Assembly (NCBI RefSeq): GCF_000739085.1
Contig: NZ_CP009110.1
Span: forward strand, 2,604,001-2,668,000
Length of the DNA stretch: 64,000 bases
Source of the DNA: Amycolatopsis methanolica 239
Lineage (GTDB): Bacteria > Actinomycetota > Actinomycetes > Mycobacteriales > Pseudonocardiaceae
Direction of reading: 5' to 3'
The position numbers and the translations under genes are program-made. Shown piece after piece: positions 54,093 through 64,000 of this stretch (positions are counted from its first letter, which is position 1; every line of letters starts with the position of its first letter). The notes below the pieces were generated by a model. It was not told the DNA's origin. It worked only from the letters and a program-made list of their open reading frames with translations, and did not search any database.

Positions 54093-56474
54093 TCACCGGG
54101 AAGCGGCGATGTTGCGCCGCACCTGGGCGGGGTCCCTGCGGGTGGGCTCGCGGCCCGCGGGCTGGTGCGGTGGCGGGCCGGGGTCGATCGGCGGGATCGG
54201 TTTCGTCGTGGCGGTCTCGGTGACCGACATAGGCTCCCCGTGGTGCCGGATCTCCACCGGCTTCCCGGACAGCAGCCGGTACGTCGCGTCGTCGCGGTGG
54301 ATTTCCACCAGGAAGCGGCTCTCCCGGAAGCACATGCGGAACTGGATCCGCTCCAGCGCGGGCGGCAGCCGTGGCGCGAAGGTCAGCTTGCCGTCGTGGT
54401 CGCGCATCCCGCCGAAGCCCGCGACCACACCCATCCACGCCCCGGCCAGCGACGCCATGTGCAGCCCGTTGCGCACGTTGTTGTGCACGTCGTGCAGGTC
54501 GGTCAGCGCCGCCTCGCCCAGGTAGTCGTAGGCCAGGTCCAGGTGCCCCACCTCGGCTGCGATCACCGACTGCGTGCCTGCCGACAGCGACGAGTCCCGC
54601 ACCGTCCTTTCCTCGTAGTAGGCGAAGTTGCGCTGCTTCTGCTCCGGCGTGAACGCGTCGCCCCGCAGGTGCAGCGCCAGCACCAGGTCGGCCTGCTTCA
54701 CCACCTGCTTGCGGTACAGGTCGAAGTACGGGTAGTTCAGCAGCAGCGGGTAGTTCTCCATCGGCGTGCCGGCGAAGTCCCAGTCCAGGTGCTCGGTGAA
54801 GCCCTCCGACTGCGGGTGCACGCCCAGTTCTTCGTTGTAGGGCACATACATCTGCTCGGCGGCCCGCCGCCAGCCCGCCACCTCGGTTCCGTCCACACCG
54901 AACAGTGACGCGACCTCCGGCACCCGCTCGCAGGACGCCGCCGCCTCGCGGAAGTTCCGCTGCGCCATCAGATTCGTGTACACGTTGTTGTCCGCGACCG
55001 CCGAGTACTCGTCCGGCCCGGTCACCCCGTCGATGCGGAACCGGCCGTGCCGGTCGAAGTGCCCGAGCGACATCCACAGCCGCGCGGTCTCCAGCAGCAG
55101 CTCGGTGCCGCACTGGCGCTCGAACTCCGCGTCGCCGGTGGCCCAGTAGTAGCGGGCGACCGCGTCGGCGATGTCGGCGGTGACGTGGAACGCCGCGGTG
55201 CCCGCGGGCCAGTACGCCGAGCACTCCGCGCCGTTGATCGACCGCCACGGGAACGCCGCGCCGCGCAGGCCCAGCTGCCGCGCCCGCTCCCGCGCCTTGG
55301 GCAGCGTGGAATGCCGCCACCGCAACGCATCCCGCGCCGCCTCCGGCACGCTGTAGGTCAGCACCGGCAGCACGAACGACTCGGTGTCCCAGAACGCGTG
55401 GCCGTCGTAGCCCGGCCCGGTCAGCCCCTTGCCGGGGATCGCGCGGCTTTCCCCGCGGGCCCCGGCCTGCAGGATGTGGAACAACGCGAACCGGGTCGCC
55501 TGCTGCAGCTCCGGGTCGCCGTCGATCTCGACATCGGCGGTCTCCCAGAAGTCGTCGAGGAACGCGCGCTGCTCGGCCAGCAGCCCGTCCCAGCCGGTCT
55601 GCAGCGCCCCGGCGAGCGCCGCGTCGACCTGCGCGCGCAACGCGGGCACCGAACGCTGCGCCGACCACCCGTATCCGACGAACTTGGTCAGCCGCAGCAC
55701 CTTGCCCTGCGGCACGTCCACCGCGATGCTGAGTCGCGCCAGGTCCTCCTCGGCGAGGATGTCGGTGCGCAACCCGTCCGGCGACTCGATCTGGTGGTCC
55801 ATCGCCGCCGCCACGCGCAGCCCGGACCGCCGCGTCTGGTGCACCAGCACCGCGCGGTAGTGGTCGGCGAGGAAGAACTCGGACTCCAGCGGCGACTGCA
55901 GCGCCGCGGCCACCCGCGGGTCCTTGCTGTCCGACTCGATCGGCTCGTTCGCCAGCAGGTCCGACTGCAGCACCAGCTGCATCTTCCCGTCCAGCGGCTC
56001 GACCTCGTACCGGATCGCCACCACCGCGCGCTGGGTGAACGACACCAGCCGCTGCGTGCGCACCCGGACGTGCCGCCCCGTCGGCGACGACCATTCGGTG
56101 GTGCGGGTCAGCGTGCCCGTCCGGAAGTCCAGCACCCGCTCGTGCGAAGGCGCCGTGCCGTAACGCATGTCGAACGGCTCGTCCTCCACCAGCAGGCGGA
56201 TGATCTTGCCGTCGGTCACGTTGACGACCGTCTGCCCGGCCTCCGGGTAGCCGTACCCCGCTTCGGCGTAGGGCAGCTCGTGCTCCTCGTAGAAGCCGTT
56301 CAGGTACGTGCCGGGCAGGCCGCGCGGCTCGCCCTCTTCGAGAGTGCCGCGCAGGCCGATGTGCCCGTTCGACAACGCGAACGTCGATTCCGTGCGCTGC
56401 AACTGGTCGACCGCGAGGCCGCGCCACCGCAGTTCCCACGGCGCGCACTCGTAGCCGCGTGTCACGAGGCTCAT
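54093..56474 (-). CDS. Glycoside hydrolase family 65 phosphorylase
   Basis: GH65 enzyme of 793 aa, the family of maltose, trehalose and kojibiose phosphorylases, which split alpha-glucosides with phosphate to give beta-glucose 1-phosphate. An N-terminal beta-sandwich (1-260) is followed by an (alpha/alpha)6 barrel; the general acid is Glu489 in [10 protein letters not shown]. The C-terminus carries a Pro-rich tail. It overlaps the HAD mutase gene by 4 bases (ATGA), a classic pair in which the mutase converts beta-Glc1P to Glc6P. The exact sugar cannot be told. Confidence 0.92.
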   Translation of the reverse strand: MSLVTRGYECAPWELRWRGLAVDQLQRTESTFALSNGHIGLRGTLEEGEPRGLPGTYLNGFYEEHELPYAEAGYGYPEAGQTVVNVTDGKIIRLLVEDEPFDMRYGTAPSHERVLDFRTGTLTRTTEWSSPTGRHVRVRTQRLVSFTQRAVVAIRYEVEPLDGKMQLVLQSDLLANEPIESDSKDPRVAAALQSPLESEFFLADHYRAVLVHQTRRSGLRVAAAMDHQIESPDGLRTDILAEEDLARLSIAVDVPQGKVLRLTKFVGYGWSAQRSVPALRAQVDAALAGALQTGWDGLLAEQRAFLDDFWETADVEIDGDPELQQATRFALFHILQAGARGESRAIPGKGLTGPGYDGHAFWDTESFVLPVLTYSVPEAARDALRWRHSTLPKARERARQLGLRGAAFPWRSINGAECSAYWPAGTAAFHVTADIADAVARYYWATGDAEFERQCGTELLLETARLWMSLGHFDRHGRFRIDGVTGPDEYSAVADNNVYTNLMAQRNFREAAASCERVPEVASLFGVDGTEVAGWRRAAEQMYVPYNEELGVHPQSEGFTEHLDWDFAGTPMENYPLLLNYPYFDLYRKQVVKQADLVLALHLRGDAFTPEQKQRNFAYYEERTVRDSSLSAGTQSVIAAEVGHLDLAYDYLGEAALTDLHDVHNNVRNGLHMASLAGAWMGVVAGFGGMRDHDGKLTFAPRLPPALERIQFRMCFRESRFLVEIHRDDATYRLLSGKPVEIRHHGEPMSVTETATTKPIPPIDPGPPPHQPAGREPTRRDPAQVRRNIAASR

Positions 56475-57205
56475 GCGTCGTCCCCCAGCAGTTCCGCGAG
56501 ATCGTCCACCACCACGTCGGCGCCGTGCTCCCGCAGCGCCTCCGCCTGGTTCGCCCGGTTCACGCCGACGACGAACCCGAAGTTCCCGGCCCGGCCCGCT
56601 GCCACACCGGCCAGGGCGTCCTCGAACACGGCCGCCCGCGCGGGTTCCACGCCCAGCGCCTTCGTCCCGGCGAGGAACGAGTCCGGCGCCGGTTTGCCGC
56701 GCAGCCCGTCGCGGGTGATGACCAGCCCGTCGATGCGGGCCTGCACGAACGGGGTGAACTCCGCCGCGTCCAGGACCGCCTGCGCGTTCGCCGACGACGT
56801 CACCACCGCGATCGCCAGCCCGGCGTCCCGCGCGGCCTCCAGGTACCGGCGCGACCCCGGGTACGGGTTCGGCCCGCGCTCGGCGATGATCCGCAGCACG
56901 AGGTCGTTCTTGCGGTTCCCCAGGCCGTGCACGGTGTGCTCGGTCACCTCGTCGTCGGGACCGCCCTCGGGCAGTTCGATCCCGCGGGACGCGAGGAACG
57001 TGCGCACCCCGTCCAGCCGCGGCCGCCCGTCCACGTAGCGGGCGTAGTCGGCGTCGGTGAACGGGTGAAAACCGCTTCCGTCCCGTTCGCGCAGGAACGC
57101 GTCGAACGTCTGCTTCCAGGCTTCCCGGTGCAGTGCGGCGGTGCCGGTCAGGACACCGTCCAGGTCGAACAGGCACGCGGTGATGCCGTCGGGCAACCCG
57201 ATCAT
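56471..57205 (-). CDS. Beta-phosphoglucomutase-like HAD hydrolase
   Basis: HAD-superfamily protein of 244 aa. Motif I is [10 protein letters not shown] (nucleophile and acid Asp), motif II is VVTSSANAQ, the motif III Lys is in [10 protein letters not shown], and motif IV is [12 protein letters not shown]. This layout and the neighbour match beta-phosphoglucomutase. Upstream lies an inverted repeat GTATA-N6-TATAC (57253-57268), which may be its promoter or operator. Confidence 0.92.
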   Translation of the reverse strand: MIGLPDGITACLFDLDGVLTGTAALHREAWKQTFDAFLRERDGSGFHPFTDADYARYVDGRPRLDGVRTFLASRGIELPEGGPDDEVTEHTVHGLGNRKNDLVLRIIAERGPNPYPGSRRYLEAARDAGLAIAVVTSSANAQAVLDAAEFTPFVQARIDGLVITRDGLRGKPAPDSFLAGTKALGVEPARAAVFEDALAGVAAGRAGNFGFVVGVNRANQAEALREHGADVVVDDLAELLGDDA

Positions 57206-57252
57206 GCCTGCACGGTACCTGCGAACTCGCGCGTTCGCCGCGTGCTGCGGCC

Positions 57253-57268
57253 GTATAACGACCTATAC
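57253..57268. promoter_or_regulatory. GTATA/TATAC inverted repeat
   Basis: GTATA (57253-57257) and TATAC (57264-57268) with a 6-base spacer, in an otherwise GC-rich gap between the ArsR stop and the HAD start. On the minus strand TATAGG and TATACG could be -10 elements. It is a candidate site for the ArsR-like protein encoded next to it. Confidence 0.5.
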
Positions 57269-57277
57269 CGCGCCGCT

Positions 57278-57628
57278 CTAGTGCTCCGGATGCGGACGGA
57301 CGTGGTGGATGAGCTCGTGGACGGTGGCGTCCGCCAGCCGGTACCGGACGATCCGCCCGGTGCGCTGCGCGGTGACCAGACCGTGCGCGCGCAGCAGCCG
57401 CAAAGCCTGGGACACCGCGGTGTCCGTCATGCCCGCCGCCACCGCCAGGTCGGACACGCAGATCTCCCGCGCGTAGTGGATGCACACGAGCAACGTCAGG
57501 CGCGACGGGTCGGCCAGCACCGAGAACCGCTCGGCCCACTCGCGCACCACGTCGCGGTCGCCGAGGCCGTCCAGCGCCGCCTCGACGGCCGGGCCGTCGA
57601 TCACCCGGCGTTCCGCCTCACCTGCCAC
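57278..57628 (-). CDS. ArsR/SmtB-family regulator
   Basis: Winged-helix regulator of 116 aa, SmtB/ArsR type. The HTH is ICVSDLAVAAGMTDTAVSQA (about residues 56-75). The C-terminal helix is His-rich (DATVHELIHHVRPHPEH), like the metal-sensing alpha-5 site of Zn/Ni sensors such as NmtR or CzrA, though spacing is not identical. A Cys in VCIHYAREICVSD could add a ligand. No metal transporter is adjacent; the gene lies in line with the HAD-GH65 pair. Confidence 0.88.
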   Translation of the reverse strand: MAGEAERRVIDGPAVEAALDGLGDRDVVREWAERFSVLADPSRLTLLVCIHYAREICVSDLAVAAGMTDTAVSQALRLLRAHGLVTAQRTGRIVRYRLADATVHELIHHVRPHPEH

Positions 57629-57677
57629 CCCGGAATCGTCTCATCCACGCGCGCCCGCGGGCTGGCAGGATCACACC

Positions 57678-59093
57678 GTGACCGACATCCCCTTCCGCAC
57701 CGCACGGGAACTGCGCGCCGCGCTCGGGGCGCGCGAGCTGTCCGCCCGCGAGGTCGTGCAGGCGCATCTGGACCAGATCGAGCGCGTGAACCCGGACGTC
57801 AACGCCGTCGTCACGCTCGTCGCCGAGCGGGCGCTGGCCGAGGCGGCCGCGGCCGACGAACGCGCCGCCCGCGGCGCGGAACTGCCGCCCCTGCACGGCA
57901 TCCCGGTCGCGCACAAGGACACCCACGAGACGGCGGGCATCCGCACCACCTTCGGCTCGCCCCTGCACGCCGACCACGTGCCGGAACGCGACGAGCTGGT
58001 GGTCGAGCGAATGCGGGCCGCCGGGGTGATCAGCATCGGCAAGACCAACGTGCCGGAGTTCGCCGCGGGCTCGCACACCTTCAACCCGGTCTTCGGCGCC
58101 ACCCGCAACCCATACGACCTATCCCGCTCGGCGGGCGGGAGCAGCGGTGGCGCGGCGGCGGCGCTGGCCACCGGGATGCACCCGCTGGCCGACGGCAGCG
58201 ACCTCGGCGGGTCGCTGCGCAACCCGGCGTCGTTCTGCAACGTCGTCGGCTTCCGGCCGTCGATCGGGCGGGTGCCGTCGTGGCCGGCGCCGCTGGGCTG
58301 GTCCGGGCTTGCCACGGCCGGTCCGATGGCCCGCACGGTCGCCGACGCGGCCCTGCTGCTGTCGGTGCTCGCCGGCCCGGACCCGAGGTCGCCGATCGCG
58401 CTGGACGAACCGGGGGAGACCTTCGCCCGGCCGCTGGACCGCGACGTGCGGGGCCTGCGGATCGCGTGGTCGCCCGACCTGGGCGGCAGCGTGCCGGTGG
58501 AGCCGGAGGTGGCGGACGTGGTCGAGGCGTCGGCGAAGGTGTTCGGCGACCTGGGGTGCGTGGTGGAGCGCGACTGCCCGGACTTCGCCGGCGCGGACGA
58601 GGCGTTCCGGATCCTGCGGGCCTGGCAGTTCGCGGTGAAGTACGGGCCGCTGCTGGACACCGAGCGGGACCGGATCAAGGACACCATCGTGTGGAACACC
58701 GAGGAGGGGCTGCGGCTGTCGGCGACCGACGTGGGCCGCGCCGAGGTCCTGCGCACCGAGCTGTTCCACCGCTTCCGCGAGTTCTTCACGCGCTACGACT
58801 TCCTGCTGCTGCCGGTCAGCCAGGTGCCGCCGTTCGACGCGGAGCTGGAGTACCCGGTGCGGGTCGCGGGCCAGGACATGGTGACTTACCTCGACTGGAT
58901 GCGCTCGGCCTACTTCGTGACGGTCAGCGGCTCGCCCGCGTTGTCGGTGCCGGCCGGGTTCACGCCCGGCGGCCTGCCGGTCGGGCTGCAGATCGTCGGG
59001 CCGCACCGCGCGGATTTCGCCGTGCTGCAGCTGGGGCACGCGTTCGAGCAGGCCACCGGGGCGGCCCAGCGGCGGCCGGCGGTGGCGCGGTGA
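57678..59093 (+). CDS. Amidase-signature family hydrolase
   Basis: Ser-cisSer-Lys amidase of 471 aa. The triad is visible: Lys in IPVAHKDTHETAG (about residue 79), cis-Ser in SAGGSSGGAAAAL (about 156) and Ser in DLGGSLRNPASFCN (about 178). The family hydrolyses small amides; the substrate cannot be named. GTG 57678 has only a weak GGA upstream and may be leaderless. The stop overlaps the next gene by GTGA. Confidence 0.92.
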   Translation: MTDIPFRTARELRAALGARELSAREVVQAHLDQIERVNPDVNAVVTLVAERALAEAAAADERAARGAELPPLHGIPVAHKDTHETAGIRTTFGSPLHADHVPERDELVVERMRAAGVISIGKTNVPEFAAGSHTFNPVFGATRNPYDLSRSAGGSSGGAAAALATGMHPLADGSDLGGSLRNPASFCNVVGFRPSIGRVPSWPAPLGWSGLATAGPMARTVADAALLLSVLAGPDPRSPIALDEPGETFARPLDRDVRGLRIAWSPDLGGSVPVEPEVADVVEASAKVFGDLGCVVERDCPDFAGADEAFRILRAWQFAVKYGPLLDTERDRIKDTIVWNTEEGLRLSATDVGRAEVLRTELFHRFREFFTRYDFLLLPVSQVPPFDAELEYPVRVAGQDMVTYLDWMRSAYFVTVSGSPALSVPAGFTPGGLPVGLQIVGPHRADFAVLQLGHAFEQATGAAQRRPAVAR

Positions 59094-59914
59094 GGGTGCG
59101 GGAGCTGTGGGTGGTGCTGGAGACGCTGCACGACGTCACGTACTTCGCGCCGCAGGCCAAGGCCGCGCACGAGGCGGCGGGGCTGCGCGGGTTCTGGCGC
59201 GGCTACGTCGGGACGCGGGCGGCGCCGCTGGGGGCGGCCGGGCTCGGCGTGGTGACCGCCGTGTTCTACGGCTTCGCGCCGTCGTTCCTGGCGCGGTCGG
59301 TGCCGTCCATCTGGGAGGTGGTGACCCCGGCGGAGGCGCTGGCCGCCCGCAGCGCGGGCGCGGTGGCGGCGTTGCGGGAACACGTGCGCGAGGTGCCGGC
59401 TCGGGTGCTGCCGGTGCTGCGGCGGATCGTGGCGGCGGCCGGCTGGGCCGGGCGGCCGCTGGGGGCCGCGAACGCCGCGCTGCCGTGGCCGGAGAACCCG
59501 CTCGCGGCGCTGTGGCAGGCGGCGACGACGTTGCGCGAGCACCGCGGCGACGGCCACGTGGCGGTGCTGGCCGCGGAGGGCGTCGACGGCTTGGAAGCGC
59601 ACGCCCTGCGCGACGCGGCGGACGGAAGCCGGAGCGTCGTGGCGCCCAACCGCGACTGGACGGACGAGGAGTGGAACGCGGCCCGGGACCGGCTGGCCGC
59701 GCGCGGCCTGATCGACGGACGCGGCCTGACCGATCGCGGCGCCCGCCTGCGCGAGCACATCGAGCGGCGCACGGACGAGCTGGCGGCGGTGCCGTACTCG
59801 GTGGTGGGTGAGGACGAGCTGGCCGCGGTGGACGGCTGGTTGCGGCCGATCGCGCGCAAGCTCGTGCCGGTCCCGGTGCCGCACCCGAATCCGGTGGGAG
59901 CGCCCACGCCCTGA
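59090..59914 (+). CDS. SCO6745-like protein
   Basis: Protein of 274 aa resembling an actinobacterial family of unknown role named after SCO6745. Conserved-looking blocks are LETLHDVTYFAPQAKAAHEA, GFWRGYVGTRAAPLGAA and VFYGFAPSFLARSVPSIW; the C-terminal half has winged-helix character (DRLAARGLIDGRGLTDRGAR). The GTGA overlap with the amidase suggests co-translation and a shared pathway. Possibly a small-molecule sensor. Confidence 0.78.
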   Translation: MRVRELWVVLETLHDVTYFAPQAKAAHEAAGLRGFWRGYVGTRAAPLGAAGLGVVTAVFYGFAPSFLARSVPSIWEVVTPAEALAARSAGAVAALREHVREVPARVLPVLRRIVAAAGWAGRPLGAANAALPWPENPLAALWQAATTLREHRGDGHVAVLAAEGVDGLEAHALRDAADGSRSVVAPNRDWTDEEWNAARDRLAARGLIDGRGLTDRGARLREHIERRTDELAAVPYSVVGEDELAAVDGWLRPIARKLVPVPVPHPNPVGAPTP

Positions 59915-59935
59915 GCCATGGGCCGAATTGCGAGC

Positions 59936-59953
59936 GCGGGCCCCTGCGCCCGC
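59936..59953. terminator. Short hairpin after the SCO6745-like gene
   Basis: GCGGGC / GCCCGC with a 6-base loop, 21 bases after the stop. Weak, no U tract. Confidence 0.35.
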
Positions 59954-60140
59954 TGCGCGGTGGGCGTCGCGTGGCGAGCCGGTGCGGGCGCGGATGCGCT
60001 GCCGAGCGGCCCGTGGGGGTGCTGATGCGCGGCAGGTTTGTGGGCGGGGCCGGGCCGTTGGGCGCGCGGTGGCTCTGTCTTTACATTGCGTGGCGAGCCT
60101 GCCGCGAGCCGTCGGCTTCCGCGGCCGCCGGCGGCCCGCC

Positions 60141-60424
60141 TCAGAACTGCAGCCAGCCCACCGCCGACGAGACCAGCAGCGCCGCGACCAGGATCGCCAG
60201 CACCACGGAGATCACGATCGTCACCACGGGCAGCGCCCGCGGCGGTTTCTGCTGGTGGTGCGACAGTCCGGAGGTCTGGCCGGAGTCCGGGGGCGTGTCG
60301 CCGGGCGCGACGCCGCCGCCGGGTTCCAGTCCGGGCGTCCGGGCGGGATCCGGGTCGGGCGGGGTGCCGCCCGGCACGCCGCCGCCGCGTTCGCTCCCCG
60401 GGGTGGACCGCGGATCGGGACTGC

Positions 60425-60428
<4 letters not shown>
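60141..60428 (-). CDS. DUF6480-like small membrane protein
   Basis: Protein of 95 aa with a Pro/Gly-rich N-terminal half (PARTPGLEPGGGVAPGDTPP) and one C-terminal membrane helix (about residues 66-88). The layout matches the actinobacterial DUF6480 family. The ATG overlaps the ClpC-like gene stop by 4 bases, so it is co-expressed with that ATPase. Function unknown. Confidence 0.82.
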
Positions 60429-62953
<2,525 letters not shown>

Positions 62954-63013
62954 CAGGGGAACGCTCCTCAGCCGTCGGGGGTGCGGGCCCGGTGCTCCAC
63001 TTCGGACGGAGCG

Positions 63014-63051
63014 GGGCCCGGGTCGTCCACCGCCGTCGGCTACCCGGGCCC
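63014..63051. terminator. Hairpin between sigma factor and ClpC-like gene
   Basis: Perfect 10-bp inverted repeat GGGCCCGGGT / ACCCGGGCCC with an 18-base loop in the 118-base gap. It likely ends the sigma factor transcript on the minus strand. Confidence 0.65.
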
Positions 63052-63071
63052 GGGCGGGGCGAAACGACGCA

Positions 63072-63866
63072 TCAGGGCTCTTCGGTGAGCTTTTCCCGGA
63101 GGTGCTGCAGGGTCTGCGCGAGCAGTCGCGACACGTGCATCTGGGAGATGCCGACGCGTTTGGCGATCTGCGTCTGCGTCATGTTGCCGAAGAACCGCAG
63201 CATCAGGATGGTCCGCTCGCGCGGGGCCAGGTCGCGAAGCAGCGGTTGCAGCGCCTCGTGGTTCTCCACCGTCTCGATTCCGTAGTCCTCTTCGCCGAGG
63301 GTGTCGGCCAGCGACGCGGCCTCGTCGTCCTCACCGGCCGGTTTGTCGACCGACACCGCGTAGTAGGCGTTGCCCGCCTGCAGGCCCTCGCTCACCTCGT
63401 CCGGCGTGAGGTCCAGCTCGCGCGCGATCTCCGTCGGCGTCGGCGCGCGGCCGAGGCGCTGGCCCAGTTCGTTGCTGGCCTGCCCGATCTGCAGGTGGAG
63501 TTCCTTGAGCCGCCGCGGCACCCGCACCGACCAGCTGGCGTCGCGGAAGTGCCGCCGGACCTCGCCCATGATGGTCGGCACGGCGAAGGACAGGAAGTCG
63601 GTGCCGCGTTCCGGCTCGAACCGGTCGACGGCGTTGATCAGCCCGACCCGCGCGACCTGCAACAGGTCCTCGTACGCCTCGCCGCGCCCGCTGAACCGGC
63701 GCGCGATGTGCTCGGCCACCGACAGGTACTGGGTGACCAGCGCGGTGCGGAGCCGTGCCCGGCACGGATCGTCCGGCGCGGCGGCCGCCAGATCGGCGAA
63801 AGTGGGGGTGTTCTCCTCCGAGGAATCGTTGTCCTCGACGGTGCCCGCGAGGCGCGTCTCAGCCAA
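63072..63866 (-). CDS. RNA polymerase sigma factor, SigB/SigF type
   Basis: Alternative sigma factor of the stress/sporulation SigB-SigF-SigG group, 264 aa. Region 2 is clear (YEDLLQVARVGLINAVDRFE, FLSFAVPTIMGEVRRHFRD), region 3 has RVPRRLKELHLQIGQA, and region 4.2 is MTQTQIAKRVGISQMHVSRL. The start is TTG 63866 with a GGGGGGAAG 7 bases upstream. Such factors are usually held by anti-sigma factors; none is encoded next to it here. Confidence 0.93.
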   Translation of the reverse strand: MAETRLAGTVEDNDSSEENTPTFADLAAAAPDDPCRARLRTALVTQYLSVAEHIARRFSGRGEAYEDLLQVARVGLINAVDRFEPERGTDFLSFAVPTIMGEVRRHFRDASWSVRVPRRLKELHLQIGQASNELGQRLGRAPTPTEIARELDLTPDEVSEGLQAGNAYYAVSVDKPAGEDDEAASLADTLGEEDYGIETVENHEALQPLLRDLAPRERTILMLRFFGNMTQTQIAKRVGISQMHVSRLLAQTLQHLREKLTEEP

Positions 63867-63914
63867 CGTTTTGCTTCCCCCCGCTGTCTCGTGCCGATCT
63901 GGTCATGGCCCGGA

Positions 63915-63940
63915 CTACCCCGTGCCGCCGTTCGCCACAC
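63915..63940 (-). promoter_or_regulatory. Candidate SigF-type promoter
   Basis: On the minus strand GTGT (63940-63937), 16 bases, then GGGTAG (63920-63915) resembles the GTTT-N(13-17)-GGGTAT promoters used by SigB/SigF factors. It lies about 50 bases before the sigma factor start and would allow autoregulation. The -35 is imperfect. Confidence 0.35.
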
Positions 63941-64000
63941 CTGGTTGCACGGGCCCGCTCCGGGGAACCCCGCGCCGAGAGGAACGACGCAAGGAGGTCT

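Overview
The window is very GC-rich and gene-dense, with many GTG and some TTG starts and many 4-base stop/start overlaps. It carries the actinobacterial division and cell-wall (dcw) cluster without ftsA. A DAP-type MurE, wag31-type DivIVA, SepF, F420-type oxidoreductases, EspG/PPE-like genes, a SAM-IV riboswitch and an ultrashort ileS T-box all point to Actinomycetota, most likely Pseudonocardiaceae (Amycolatopsis-like). The family placement is inference; no database was consulted.

Layout. 1-661: end of a frameshifted MFS transporter. 669-5679 (minus): a MoxR ATPase, DUF58 and transglutaminase operon. 5929-8095 (plus): a type VII secretion-like cassette (small alpha-helical protein, DUF3558 lipoprotein, PPE-like protein, EspG). 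8096-8652: a regulatory intergenic region with an inverted repeat array, a C-rich tract and MraZ boxes. 8653-23290: mraZ, rsmH, ftsL, ftsI, murE, murF, mraY, murD, ftsW, murG, murC, ftsQ. 23355-24380: an inserted divergent osmC/dinB-like pair. 24571-30945: ftsZ, an antisense orphan, pgeF, yggS, sepF, yggT, divIVA and a membrane protein with an Ada-like Cys cluster. 31085-35196: accessory block (broken ArsR gene, methyltransferase, SDR, MFS). 35066-40853: T-box-controlled ileS, a penicillin-binding protein and an intact paralogue of the broken ArsR regulator. 41263-48395: K+/H+ antiporter, SAM-IV riboswitch with a cysteine-desulfurase-like gene, lspA, rluD, ridA, a WYL regulator and an HTH/proline-rich protein. 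48505-53804: two tandem DUF885 peptidase-like genes, two F420/deazaflavin-type oxidoreductases and two small proteins. 54093-59914: GH65 phosphorylase plus HAD mutase, an ArsR sensor, an amidase and an SCO6745-like protein. 60141-63866 (minus): sigma factor of the SigB/SigF type, ClpC-like ATPase and a small membrane protein.

How it works together. The central 22 kb makes lipid II (MurC-F, MraY, MurG), cross-links it at the septum (FtsW, FtsI, FtsL, FtsQ) and builds the Z ring and polar growth machinery (FtsZ, SepF, DivIVA). MraZ boxes spaced exactly 10 bases apart overlap the mraZ promoter, which predicts autoregulation. Isoleucine supply (T-box) and SAM level (SAM-IV) are sensed by RNA next door.

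The items most worth a second look are: an intergenic repeat with a 21-base period, arranged as three forward and three inverted copies before mraZ; a repressor-type palindrome filling the spacer of the osmC promoter inside the dcw cluster; an MFS reading frame whose 3' end is also the ileS promoter and T-box; two broken genes (MFS, ArsR); and three convergent gene pairs that end on one shared CTAG. No tRNA, rRNA, CRISPR array, transposase or prophage gene was seen.
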